From assembly GCA_947492995.1 (NCBI GenBank), contig CANLOU010000003.1, positions 62,001-126,000 on the forward strand: a stretch of 64,000 nt of DNA. Reading direction: 5' to 3'. Origin of the DNA: an uncultured Litoreibacter sp. GTDB taxonomy: Bacteria; Pseudomonadota; Alphaproteobacteria; Rhodobacterales; Rhodobacteraceae. Position numbers and translations under genes: made by a program. Position 1 is the first letter of the stretch. Each line of letters opens with the position of its first letter. Below, piece after piece: positions 24,991 through 33,441 of the stretch. The notes under the pieces were generated by a model, which was not told the DNA's origin, made no database searches, and saw only the letters and a list, made by a program, of their open reading frames with translations.

Positions 24991-25740
24991 CTAAAATTTG
25001 AGCGGTTCGCCGTCCCGCAGAATGGCCTTGGCCGCGTCCGTGTAATCGTCGGCATCCCCTGTGTGACTGTCGCCAGCGTGCAATATCAGCGGGTTAGAGA
25101 GCAGTGCGTTTGCCCTCGACCCTTTCATGGCCCGGATCACAAAGCGGGTCGCCGGCCGATGCGCGCGCGGCGAGAGCGGCTTAATTTCTAACCCACCTGC
25201 ACGTCCATTGAGCGCTACAACAACGTTGGGCAGCCATTCGATGGTTTGAATTAACGTAAGCCAGCCGCGTGGCCGCAGCCTGCGCAGTCCGGCATCGACC
25301 CAATCCCCTATCCCGGTATTGGCCTGACGCGCGATGGCTCGCCCTTTATCTGGCGACCTAGCGCCCGGCCCAAAAAAGGGCGGGTTCATAATGACGTGAT
25401 CGAATGTCCGTTCTTTCAGAGCCATTGGCATCTGCGCGAGGTCGTCGCACAGCACCTCCATTTCGAAACCGTTCTCTTCCGCGTTTTTGTTGGCGAGCTG
25501 TGCGTAGTCCGGTTGCAGCTCCAAGCCGGTCAGCCGGACCGGGACGCGGGTGGCCAGACAAAACGAGGCGGTCCCTACGCCGCAGCCGATGTCCAGGACA
25601 GTTTCGCCTTGTTTCGCAGGGCAGGCGGCGGCCAGTAGAACGGGATCGGTGGCGGCGCGGTACCCTGCTTTGGGCTGGTAGAGGTGCAGCTTTCCACCCA
25701 GAAATTTGTCGCAGGTCAGCTGGGCCTCGGTGAAGGGCAC
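24991..25740 (-). CDS. SAM-dependent methyltransferase, TrmN6-like
   Basis: N6-adenine type methyltransferase of the COG4123 group, whose characterised member modifies A37 of tRNA-Val. The 249-residue protein (GTG start) opens with a family-typical substrate-binding segment, FLGGKLHLYQPKAGYRAATD. It then has the SAM motif DIGCGVGTAS at about 49 and catalytic MNPPFFGPG at about 120 (the NPPF/Y tetrad of N6-adenine enzymes). It follows the DUF2007 gene by 6 bp. The exact tRNA target is inferred from family only. Confidence 0.82.
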   Translation of the reverse strand: MPFTEAQLTCDKFLGGKLHLYQPKAGYRAATDPVLLAAACPAKQGETVLDIGCGVGTASFCLATRVPVRLTGLELQPDYAQLANKNAEENGFEMEVLCDDLAQMPMALKERTFDHVIMNPPFFGPGARSPDKGRAIARQANTGIGDWVDAGLRRLRPRGWLTLIQTIEWLPNVVVALNGRAGGLEIKPLSPRAHRPATRFVIRAMKGSRANALLSNPLILHAGDSHTGDADDYTDAAKAILRDGEPLKF

Positions 25741-25746
25741 GCGTGC

Positions 25747-25962
25747 TTAGCCTTCCAGCTCGATGTCATTGTCGCGCAGCACGGCGCGCGCCATGAACAA
25801 ATCGCGGTCCACGACCATCAGTCGGCGCGGCATTATGCCTATGCTGCCTTCAAGCGCACTCATATGGACGTCCAATTCAAACACGCCTATATCCTCCCCC
25901 TGAAGAAGGGCTTTTGCAAAGGCTATAACGGTGGGGTCGTTGCTGCGCAGGAGTTCTTTCAT
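25747..25962 (-). CDS. DUF2007 domain protein
   Basis: A 71-residue protein starting MKELLRSNDPTVIAFAKALLQGEDIG, which is the usual DUF2007 start; a longer in-frame extension upstream would overlap the divergent prenyltransferase and lacks similarity. It ends MVVDRDLFMARAVLRDNDIELEG. Family members are small cytoplasmic proteins sometimes labelled putative signal-transducing; no reaction is known. It is co-transcribed with the methyltransferase. Confidence 0.85.
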   Translation of the reverse strand: MKELLRSNDPTVIAFAKALLQGEDIGVFELDVHMSALEGSIGIMPRRLMVVDRDLFMARAVLRDNDIELEG

Positions 25963-26012
25963 ATCCGGGAGATAACGGCAGGCCGCGAGGATTGTCGAGA
26001 GGTGAGGCAGAC

Positions 26013-27017
26013 GTGACCATTCAGACCGAATTGAGTGTGAAACCACATGACCGGCTTTCGGCGGCTTTGCAGGGCGACCTGGTCGCCGTGAACACCTTGA
26101 TCCGGGAGCGCATGGCGTCCGAGAACGCGCCGCGCATTCCTGAGGTGACAGCGCATCTGGTCGATGCTGGCGGCAAGCGCGTGCGGCCTATGCTGACGTT
26201 GGCGGCTGCGGGCATCTGCGGCTACGATGGGCCCTACCATGTGCATCTGGCGGCGACGGTGGAATTTATTCACACCGCGACCTTGTTGCATGACGATGTG
26301 GTGGACGAGTCCGATCAGCGGCGGGGGCGGCCCTCGGCGAACCTGCTGTGGGACAACCAGTCCAGCGTTTTGGTGGGCGACTACCTGTTTGCCCGCGCGT
26401 TCCAGCTGATGACGGAGCCGGGGCGGATGGACGTGTTGCGGGTGCTCTCAAATGCGGCGGCGACGATTGCCGAGGGGGAGGTTCTTCAGCTGAGCGCGGC
26501 GCAGAACCTGGCGACCACCGAGGAGACCTATTTGAAGGTCGTGCGCGGGAAGACGGCGGCGCTGTTCTCTGCGGCCACGGAAGTGGGTGGCATGATTGCC
26601 GACGCCGATGAGGCGGTCGTGCGGGCGCTGTTCACCTATGGGGACGCGCTGGGGATCAGCTTTCAGATTGCCGATGACATCCTGGACTTCGGAGGGGTGT
26701 CGGCCCAGACGGGCAAGAATGTGGGCGACGACTTCCGGGAGAAGAAACTGACGCTGCCTTTGATTAAGGCGATTTCGAAGGCGGACGAGGGGGAGCGGGC
26801 CTTCTGGAAGCGGACGATCGAGCAGGGCAAACAAGGGGACGGGGACCTTGAGGAGTGCTTGTCCTTGCTGGCCAAACACGGGGCGCTGGAGGAGGCGCGT
26901 ACAGAGGCTTTGGAGTGGTCCGCGAAGGCGAAGGCTGCCCTGGAGGCGGTGCCTAAGCACGCGATGACGGGGATGCTGGCGGACCTGTCAGACTATGTGG
27001 TTGAGCGTATAAACTGA
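26013..27017 (+). CDS. ispB: Polyprenyl diphosphate synthase (octa-/decaprenyl)
   Basis: Trans-prenyltransferase that builds the long isoprenoid tail of ubiquinone from isopentenyl diphosphate. The GTG at 26013 with GAGG seven bases upstream is preferred over an in-frame TTG at 25992. The 334 residues contain GGKRVRPML, the first Asp-rich motif LLHDDVVDESD at about 90, GDYLFARAF, and the second motif FQIADDILDFGG at about 216. Product chain length cannot be read reliably; decaprenyl is usual in this group. The supply of precursor comes through the MEP pathway, of which ispE and ispH also lie in this window. Confidence 0.92.
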   Translation: MTIQTELSVKPHDRLSAALQGDLVAVNTLIRERMASENAPRIPEVTAHLVDAGGKRVRPMLTLAAAGICGYDGPYHVHLAATVEFIHTATLLHDDVVDESDQRRGRPSANLLWDNQSSVLVGDYLFARAFQLMTEPGRMDVLRVLSNAAATIAEGEVLQLSAAQNLATTEETYLKVVRGKTAALFSAATEVGGMIADADEAVVRALFTYGDALGISFQIADDILDFGGVSAQTGKNVGDDFREKKLTLPLIKAISKADEGERAFWKRTIEQGKQGDGDLEECLSLLAKHGALEEARTEALEWSAKAKAALEAVPKHAMTGMLADLSDYVVERIN

Positions 27018-27089
27018 TCCGCGACGCATGCGTCGTTTTCCGTAACGCACTGATTCAAAACAGATAAATAATTTCTGTTAACCACTTAT

Positions 27090-27989
27090 TTACCCACCCA
27101 AAACGCAAGATTTGACCCACCAATCGGGGTGGAGTTGCGTCAGCCGCGTGGCGGCGGCTTGGGCGAAACGCTCGTTTTCGTAGAGACCAAAACAGGTGGC
27201 CCCTGAGCCGGACATACGGGACAGTTTGCAGCCGTTTGAAAACTCCAAAGCGCGCAGCACGTAACCGATTTCGGGAAAGAGCGTGACGGCAGGGCGTTGC
27301 AGGTCGTTGCGTTGATCCGCGACCCACGCAATCAAATCCTTGGTGCGCCCGAAATGTTGGGGGGGTGTCGGCATGGGGCCGTTCTTCTTGGATTTGAGTT
27401 CTTTGAAAACGGCAGGGGTCGAGACCGCAATGCCCGGATTCACCAAGACCGCATTGAGGGATGGAAGACTGCGGTAGAAGGACAGTTTTTCGCCGATCCC
27501 TTGCATCCGGGCTGTCCGTGAGAAGAGGCAGACGGGAACATCAGCGCCGAGGTCTTTCAGCTGCGCCGAGATTTTGGACGTCTCTTCCGCAGACAGTTCT
27601 GCCGGGTCAAAGCCCTTGTGAAACAACGTCTCCGGTGCCTTTGGGCCCCAGTGATCCAAGAGCCCACGAAAGGCGGCGGCCGCATCGGCAGAGCCGCCAC
27701 CGATCCCCGCTGAGGCGGGCAGGTTCTTGGTCAGCAAAAAAGCAGCGCCATCGTCCTGAGGCTTAAAGAGCTGCGCACATTTCAGGATTGAATTGGCCAT
27801 GTCCGCGGGCACGCCGTCCGCCATCGGGCCCTCTACAGTGAGCGAAAGCGTGTTGGCGCTGAAGATGTCGAGACGGTCCCTGACATCGGCGAACATCACC
27901 AAGCTGTCGAGCAGGTGGTAGCCGTCCTCGCGCTGGCCTGTGACGTGGAGGGTCAGGTTGACCTTGGCAGGCGCAAATTCTGTGGTCAT
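27090..27989 (-). CDS. ispE: 4-diphosphocytidyl-2-C-methyl-D-erythritol kinase
   Basis: GHMP kinase of the MEP isoprenoid pathway: phosphorylates the 2-hydroxyl of CDP-methylerythritol. The 299-residue product starts MTTEFAPAKVNLTLHVTG with GGAGG upstream; 12 earlier codons are in frame but outside the family. It has the ATP-binding loop LPASAGIGGGSADAAAAFR at about 90 and the C-terminal SRMSGSGATCFGLY glycine motif. It converges on ispB with 72 bp between. It is the last minus-strand gene after the TPR gene, but a 428-bp gap separates the two. Confidence 0.93.
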   Translation of the reverse strand: MTTEFAPAKVNLTLHVTGQREDGYHLLDSLVMFADVRDRLDIFSANTLSLTVEGPMADGVPADMANSILKCAQLFKPQDDGAAFLLTKNLPASAGIGGGSADAAAAFRGLLDHWGPKAPETLFHKGFDPAELSAEETSKISAQLKDLGADVPVCLFSRTARMQGIGEKLSFYRSLPSLNAVLVNPGIAVSTPAVFKELKSKKNGPMPTPPQHFGRTKDLIAWVADQRNDLQRPAVTLFPEIGYVLRALEFSNGCKLSRMSGSGATCFGLYENERFAQAAATRLTQLHPDWWVKSCVLGG

Positions 27990-28417
27990 TCCGCTGGTCC
28001 CTCCGGTTTCGATCCAGTTTTGCATTATTTTAGCAAACAGAGCGCAGCAAAAATGATTTAATTCAAGCTTTGTTCATGCAGGTTCAGTTCGCTTTGAGAT
28101 CACCCTTGCCCGAAACGCGGCTCGCCGTTGACAGAATGCGGTGGGAGTTCACGTTCAATGCTCCCAGCGTGAGAGATGTCTGCTGTGCGGACGACGCGGT
28201 CGTTCGGGTCTGGAAAAATCCGCTTCGAAGCGGATTGGGGCAAACGTCTTCGAAGACGTTTTTGAGCACGAATTGCAATTCGTGCGTACAAGGCCGTTCG
28301 AACGGCCTTGTCCCGCTACGGGCTCAGAGCGGACGTTCGCTATGATCGAGCGCATAGAACCGCTTGGGGCATCGTGCTTGCGGTTAGAGTGGGCGCACGG
28401 ACACCTGTTGACCGCCT
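27990..28417. other. 428-bp intergenic region holding a palindrome array
   Basis: No credible coding sequence on either strand; short frames run through the palindromes and lack ribosome sites. The middle (28217-28311) is a regular array of four perfect palindromes. The rest should hold the ispE promoter near 27990-28060, where the sequence is A/T-rich. Confidence 0.6.
28217..28311. repeat. Array of four perfect palindromes with 24-25 bp pitch
   Basis: Palindromes: AATCCGCTTCGAAGCGGATT (28217-28236), AAACGTCTTCGAAGACGTTT (28242-28261), GCACGAATTGCAATTCGTGC (28266-28285), and a 24-bp one at 28288-28311 with core GGCCGTTCGAACGGCC. Centres are at 28226.5, 28251.5, 28275.5 and 28299.5. Three share the core TTCGAA but the arms differ completely. 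Each would give a hairpin in RNA or a cruciform in DNA. The array sits in the gap between the TPR gene and ispE. Confidence 0.9.
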
Positions 28418-30106
28418 TTAATTGTCTGCGGTTTCGGTTTCGCCGTTTGCGGCTTCTTCCTCAAGAACAACGTCGAGACCCACTTCGAGCTTGCGGCGAA
28501 TGCGGGCTGCGTCTTCCTCTTCCGGCTCGAAGGACAAAGCGCGTTTCCATTGGAATTCCGCTTCGCGGATCCGGTCCACTTTCCAGTACACATCGCCGAG
28601 GTGGTCATTGACGATCGGGTCCACGGGCAACAGTGAAACGGCGCGTTCCATCGGGGCCACGGCTTCCTCGTAACGGCCCAACCGGTAGAAAATCCAGCCA
28701 AGCGAGTCAGTGATGTAGCCGCTGTCAGGACGTTCTGCCACGGCGGTTTCAATCATGCCGAGGGCTTCATCCAGTTTGATCTGCTGCTCGACCAGCGCGT
28801 AGCCGAGATAGTTCAGAATGTCGGGGTGATTGGGCTGCAGTTCCAGCGCCTTGCGGAAATCTTCTTCCATGCCGACAAAGTCTTTGTTGCGCTCTTTCAC
28901 GATGCCACGCGCGTAAAAGACGGGCCATGACGCGCGGTTGTCTTCGCCGCGCAGCTCGATGGATTTGGTATAGGCGGCGATGGCTTCGGCGTCGCGGTCT
29001 GCCCTGCCAAGGAAGTCACCCAAAGACGCATGGACCATTGCGATGTCGGGATGGCTTTTGGCCAAGGCCGACAAAACTTCGGTCGCTGCATCCTTGCGAT
29101 CATCGGCATATAGCGCGTTGGCGCGCCCCATCTCGGCCAGAAAGAAAGCCGGGTGGGTGTTTGGCACGGTGCCATAGGCTTCTTCGGCCAGCGTGAATTG
29201 GTTAAGGTCTTCCAACATCTCCGCGCTCATGAGGGCCGCTTGCGCATGATCGGGGCGCAGGTAGCTGGCCAGCCGCGTGTAGATCAACACATGTTCCGGC
29301 GCAGCCCGGCCCTGAAGGATCGCGGCCAGCGTGAACAGGACCTCTGCGACGCCTTCCTGCGGCGTGGTGACGAAGGTGTAGTCGGTGCCGCCACCGGCCT
29401 CGATCAAGGCCTTCAATGCATCGAGTTCCGGGCTGAAAGCGGCGTCCGCGGCCAAGGTCAGCAATCCAAGCGCATCGTCCTTGCGTTCCAACTGCATGAG
29501 CACCTGCACATGGCTTGAGATGCCACGCTCGCTGAGGGTCAGGGGGCCGTAGCGCTCGCCCGAGAGGATGTTGTCGGCCCCTTCGAAGTCCCCGACCTGC
29601 GCCAGCGCCAGCGCCTCGTGGTAGTAGGCCAGCGGCGCGAAATCAGGGTCATTGGCGACCGTCGAAAAGGCCGTTGTTGCCTCGGACATTTTGCCTTCGC
29701 CCAGCAAGGCCCAGCCGCGCAGCAGCCCGTCGAGCAACGGCGCCAGCCCGGTGGTTTCGTCGGTTGGCACAGCGGTTTCGGCGAAAGAGCCTTCTTTCAG
29801 GGCGGCGGCCTTCAGGACCAGCGACACGATCTGGTTGGTCCCGCCAGCGGCGGCATAGCTGCGCCCGATGCGCGCGGCGGTGGGGACATCCCCCTCGCCC
29901 AGATTGGCGACCACCGCGCTTTCAAGCAGCGGCAGATTAGAGGGGTCCTGCACGATTGCGCGGGCATAATACTGCACGGCCTCGGCGTAATCGAAGGACA
30001 GGCTGGCCTGCCGCGCCGCCAGATAGGGGCCAGACACCTCCGCCTTGAGGGGGGCGGCCAGCGTGACCGCTGCCAGCAAGAGTGCCGTGGTACGAGAGAG
30101 GTTCAT
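28418..30106 (-). CDS. Secreted TPR-repeat protein
   Basis: The 562-residue protein starts MNLSRTTALLLAAVTLAAPLKA, a signal peptide with a likely cleavage near residue 22, so it is probably periplasmic or envelope-attached. In-frame codons upstream of this start are not signal-like and are rejected. Tetratricopeptide repeats fill most of the chain: SFDYAEAVQYYARAIVQDPSN near 35, AIAAYTKSIELRGEDN near 390, and a strong run from KALELQPNHPDILNYLGYA to EFQWKRALSFEPEEEDA at the end. TPRs serve in protein assembly; the partner is unknown. It follows the ETF-QO gene after 118 bp. Confidence 0.85.
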   Translation of the reverse strand: MNLSRTTALLLAAVTLAAPLKAEVSGPYLAARQASLSFDYAEAVQYYARAIVQDPSNLPLLESAVVANLGEGDVPTAARIGRSYAAAGGTNQIVSLVLKAAALKEGSFAETAVPTDETTGLAPLLDGLLRGWALLGEGKMSEATTAFSTVANDPDFAPLAYYHEALALAQVGDFEGADNILSGERYGPLTLSERGISSHVQVLMQLERKDDALGLLTLAADAAFSPELDALKALIEAGGGTDYTFVTTPQEGVAEVLFTLAAILQGRAAPEHVLIYTRLASYLRPDHAQAALMSAEMLEDLNQFTLAEEAYGTVPNTHPAFFLAEMGRANALYADDRKDAATEVLSALAKSHPDIAMVHASLGDFLGRADRDAEAIAAYTKSIELRGEDNRASWPVFYARGIVKERNKDFVGMEEDFRKALELQPNHPDILNYLGYALVEQQIKLDEALGMIETAVAERPDSGYITDSLGWIFYRLGRYEEAVAPMERAVSLLPVDPIVNDHLGDVYWKVDRIREAEFQWKRALSFEPEEEDAARIRRKLEVGLDVVLEEEAANGETETADN

Positions 30107-30224
30107 GTGGTGCGCCCGCTTTTGCTTATCCGTTGGACAGAAAGCTAGGGCGCGGGCCGGCGCTTGTCCATGCGTTGCGCGGTCACAGCAGCGTGCGACC
30201 GCGCGTATTTGCCGACAAATTTGC

Positions 30225-31859
30225 CTACATATTCGGGTAGTTTGGCCCGTCGCCGCCCTGAGGCACCGTCCAGACGATGTTTTGCGACGGGTCCTTGATG
30301 TCGCAGGTTTTGCAATGCACGCAGTTTTGGAAGTTGATGACGAATTTCTCGTCGACGACCTCGTAGACGCCTGCGGGGCAGTAACGCTGCGCGGGCTCCG
30401 CGTATTTGGGCAGGTTGACCGAGATCGGTATGGATGCGTCCTTGAGGTGGAGGTGGGCCGGCTGGCTTTCCTCGTGGTTGGTGGCGGAGAAGCTGACATT
30501 GGTCAGCCGGTCAAAGCTGAGCGTGCCATCGGGTTTCGGGTAGTCGATCTCTTTGTGATCCGCCGCCGGTTCCGTGCTGTCGGCGTCGTTCTTCTTGTGG
30601 CTGAGTGTGCCCAGCAGCGAGAAGCCCAGCGTGTTGGTCCACATGTCGAACCCGCCCAGGACGAGGCTGGCGGTGAAGCCGTAGTTCGACCACAGCGGCT
30701 TGACGTTGCGCACCTTCTTGAGGTCCTTGCCGATGGGGCCGGTTTTGACTTCGTCATTGTAGTCGACCAGCGTGTCGCCGCTGCGGCCGTCCTGGATGGC
30801 CTTGTAGGCGTGTTCCGCGGCGGCCTTACCCGACAGCATGGCGTTGTGGTTGCCCTTGATGCGCGGGACGTTGACCATGCCAGCCGAACAGCCCAGAAGC
30901 GCGCCGCCCGGGAAGGCGGTGTTGGGCATGGACTGGTACCCGCCCTCGGTGATGGCGCGGGCGCCATAGGCCACGCGTTTGCCGCCCTTGAGCAGGTCGG
31001 CCACCAACGGGTGATGCTTGAAGCGCTGGAATTCCATGTAGGGGAAGAGGTGCGGGTTGCGGTAGTTCAGGTGGACCACGAAGCCCACATAGACCTGATT
31101 GTTGTCGAGGTGGTAGATGAACGACCCGCCGCCGGCGTTCTTGCCAAGCGGCCAGCCGGAGGTGTGGGTGACGGTGCCCTCGGAATGCTTCTCGGGGTCG
31201 ATTTCCCAGATTTCCTTCATGCCGAGGCCGTATTTCTGCGGGCTGGCGTCTTTGGCGAGGTCGTATTTCTCGATCACTTGTTTGGACAGGGAGCCGCGCA
31301 CGCCTTCGGACAGGAATACGTATTTGCCGTGCAGCTCCATGCCGGGCTCAGAGTTTTCGCCGATGGAGCCATCCGCTTCGAGACCGAAGACGCCGGCGAC
31401 GACGCCTTTGACCTCGTCATTGTCGCCGAAGACCAGATCGGAGCAGGCCATGCCGGGAAAGATTTCCACGCCCAAACCTTCGGCGATCTCGCCCATCCAG
31501 CGGCAAACATTGGCCATGGAGACGATGTAGTTGCCGTGGTTGTTCATCAGGGGCGGCATGGGGAAGTTGGGGATGCGGACCTGACCGGCCTCGCCCAGAA
31601 TGTAGAAGTTATCTTTCTTGACGGGCACTTTGATGGGGGAGCCCATGTCGCGCCAATCGGGCAGCAGGGCGTCCAGACCGCAAGGGTCCAGAACCGCGCC
31701 GGACAGGATATGCGCGCCGACCTCGGAGCCTTTTTCGAGGACCACGACGTTCAGGTCGGCATCAAGCTGCTTGAGGCGAATGGCGGCGGACAGACCTGCG
31801 GGACCTGCGCCCACAATAACCACGTCATATTCCATGCTTTCGCGTTCGATTTCGGCCAT
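30225..31859 (-). CDS. Electron transfer flavoprotein-ubiquinone oxidoreductase
   Basis: Inner-membrane enzyme passing electrons from ETF (fatty acid and amino acid oxidation) to ubiquinone, with FAD and one 4Fe-4S cluster. The 544-residue product has the FAD fold YDVVIVGAGPAGLSAAIRLK near the start and a second substrate-side region GGFDMWTN. The C-terminal cluster domain has CPAGVYEVV and NCVHCKTCDIKDP, giving four Cys. The start at MAEIERES is favoured because AAGG lies nine bases before it; a Met three codons upstream (31868) is also possible. Confidence 0.94.
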   Translation of the reverse strand: MAEIERESMEYDVVIVGAGPAGLSAAIRLKQLDADLNVVVLEKGSEVGAHILSGAVLDPCGLDALLPDWRDMGSPIKVPVKKDNFYILGEAGQVRIPNFPMPPLMNNHGNYIVSMANVCRWMGEIAEGLGVEIFPGMACSDLVFGDNDEVKGVVAGVFGLEADGSIGENSEPGMELHGKYVFLSEGVRGSLSKQVIEKYDLAKDASPQKYGLGMKEIWEIDPEKHSEGTVTHTSGWPLGKNAGGGSFIYHLDNNQVYVGFVVHLNYRNPHLFPYMEFQRFKHHPLVADLLKGGKRVAYGARAITEGGYQSMPNTAFPGGALLGCSAGMVNVPRIKGNHNAMLSGKAAAEHAYKAIQDGRSGDTLVDYNDEVKTGPIGKDLKKVRNVKPLWSNYGFTASLVLGGFDMWTNTLGFSLLGTLSHKKNDADSTEPAADHKEIDYPKPDGTLSFDRLTNVSFSATNHEESQPAHLHLKDASIPISVNLPKYAEPAQRYCPAGVYEVVDEKFVINFQNCVHCKTCDIKDPSQNIVWTVPQGGDGPNYPNM

Positions 31860-31985
31860 GTCATCCATCCTTCAAAACCAGCCCATAGGGGCGCTCTTCA
31901 CTTTTTAACGGCGTGAGTGGTTGAAGCAAGGATGATTGTCTGACGCAAATGCGACGTTGCGTCGCCGAACGCAGTTGGCCTGGCG

Positions 31986-32996
31986 CTATTCTGCCGGAAT
32001 TGGGGAGGTTGACCCCGGCGCGTCCCATGCTGGGCTGGCGGGTTGCACCGCCTTGCGCGCGTTCCACTTGCGCAGCCCCCACCATGCGCCACCCACTGCG
32101 AGGATCGAGAAATAGCCATCAATTGCGTAATGCCAGCCGACATAGACAGAGCAGAACAGGATTGCGAAGCAAAAGATCACGCCGATCGGGGCCAGCCATT
32201 TGGACCGGTCGAACAGGTAGAACATTATCAATGCGGCGACACCGTTATGCACCGACGGGAAGGCGGAGATGCCAGACCCCACCATCTGCGAATGGTTGGA
32301 GAACACATGCCACAGCCCGTTTTGCACGATGCCGATTTTGGTGTCCGCCAAACCACTGGATTGCACGGCCCCCAGAAGGTCCGCAAACCGGTCACCACCC
32401 AACAGGCGGTCGTAATAGATTGGGCCAACAGACGCGCCAGCATAGGCCGTAAAGTTGCCAAGGCCGATCCAAACGAAGGCGAACAGGATCAGGTACGTTT
32501 TCTTGCGCTGCTCGTCGCTGTCGGTGACAGCCAGCAGGAACGGGAAAAACGCGGCGGGCAGCCCCCAAATGACGAAATAAAGCGTGCTGACGGCATTGGC
32601 CGGAATGTAGGGGGCCAGCTTATGCGTCAGAACCCATGGGTCCACGCCGCCATGCATGGCCTTGTCGATATCCGCGAAAAGCGGGTCAGCAAAGAAAGGC
32701 ACGATATAGGGCAGGGAGGTTTTCATGAAGGTGAAGGAGATCGAGAAGACCAAGCAGCCCGCCAACGCCCATGCGCCTTCGGTTGCAACTTTTTTGCCGG
32801 CAAAGCTGCGGGTGACCATAAAGATTGCCACCAGAACGCCCAAAATGAACGGCAGATATTTTGCAAAGGCCTTGAGGGTCGCAATCGTGCGGGTCAGCGC
32901 GTCATAGATCTGAATCGCCGGATTTTCTCGGAAAATATGCAAAACGACCATCGCGACAGCCAGATATAGCAAAGAAAATATGAAAAACCGCTTCAT
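31986..32996 (-). CDS. PAP2-family integral membrane phosphatase/transferase (AUR1-like)
   Basis: The 336-residue protein has about seven hydrophobic helices. The start MKRFFIFSLLYLAVAMVVLHIF has GGAGGG upstream. The C-terminal half holds phosphatase-superfamily motifs: GSGISAFPSVHNG (C2-like with His) and GWHYAIDGYFSI (C3-like with His and Asp). This arrangement is closest to the PAP2_3 / inositol-phosphorylceramide-synthase-like branch, which acts on lipid phosphates or transfers phospho-head groups at the membrane. The substrate is not deducible. It precedes ETF-QO on the same strand with 126 bp between. Confidence 0.78.
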   Translation of the reverse strand: MKRFFIFSLLYLAVAMVVLHIFRENPAIQIYDALTRTIATLKAFAKYLPFILGVLVAIFMVTRSFAGKKVATEGAWALAGCLVFSISFTFMKTSLPYIVPFFADPLFADIDKAMHGGVDPWVLTHKLAPYIPANAVSTLYFVIWGLPAAFFPFLLAVTDSDEQRKKTYLILFAFVWIGLGNFTAYAGASVGPIYYDRLLGGDRFADLLGAVQSSGLADTKIGIVQNGLWHVFSNHSQMVGSGISAFPSVHNGVAALIMFYLFDRSKWLAPIGVIFCFAILFCSVYVGWHYAIDGYFSILAVGGAWWGLRKWNARKAVQPASPAWDAPGSTSPIPAE

Positions 32997-33125
32997 TCCG
33001 GTCGCCCTCCAACACAAGTCTTGCGGGGTTGATACGGGCCGATTTGGGCTAGTTTATGGCGGGTTTTCGGCGGTTTTGTTTTCCTTTAAAGGAACAGAGC
33101 GCCCCATCTGCCAAGGTTTTTGCCC

Positions 33126-33440
33126 ATGTCCATGCTTCGCATGATCTATCTCGCCCTCGCCGTCTGGGGGGCCATCCACCCGATGAGCTGGTTCATCGCG
33201 TGGTTCAACGAGAACGGCTACTCGCTGGCCGGCATGGTTGAGGCGTGGCACGTCAACGCCGCGACCAGCGGGCTGGTGTGGGACCTGACCATTGCCGCGA
33301 TTGCCCTGACCGTCTGGATTTGCGCCGAGACCTGGGTGCGCAAAAACTGGATCGCATTGGTCGCCATCCCGGCGACGTTCTGCATTGGCGTCAGCTGCGG
33401 CTTGCCGCTGTATTTATTCCTGAGAACAAGGCCGGTTTAA
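33126..33440 (+). CDS. DUF2834 small membrane protein
   Basis: A 104-residue protein with three hydrophobic segments: IYLALAVWGAIHPMSWFIAWF, LTIAAIALTVWICAET and WIALVAIPATFCIGVSCGLPLYLFL. The final CGLPLYLFLR is characteristic of DUF2834. The ATG at 33126 has AAGG upstream; a TTG two codons before it is less likely. It ends one base before lysA, so the two are probably co-transcribed. No function is known. Confidence 0.8.
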   Translation: MSMLRMIYLALAVWGAIHPMSWFIAWFNENGYSLAGMVEAWHVNAATSGLVWDLTIAAIALTVWICAETWVRKNWIALVAIPATFCIGVSCGLPLYLFLRTRPV

Positions 33441-33441
33441 C

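Noticed and set aside
28217-28311. CRISPR array
   Set aside because: The units differ in sequence; there are no identical direct repeats with unique spacers and no cas genes. It is a palindrome array.
28070-28345. 91-codon plus-strand frame across the palindromes
   Set aside because: No ribosome site or recognisable domain; its codons simply follow the palindromes.
30107-30499. N-terminal extension of the TPR protein
   Set aside because: The in-frame extension is low-complexity Ser/Thr/Arg sequence antisense to the ETF-QO gene; a signal peptide starts cleanly at 30106.
32000-33000. Plus-strand 308-codon frame opposite the PAP2 gene
   Set aside because: A high-GC antisense shadow; the minus-strand frame has helices, PAP2 motifs and a ribosome site.
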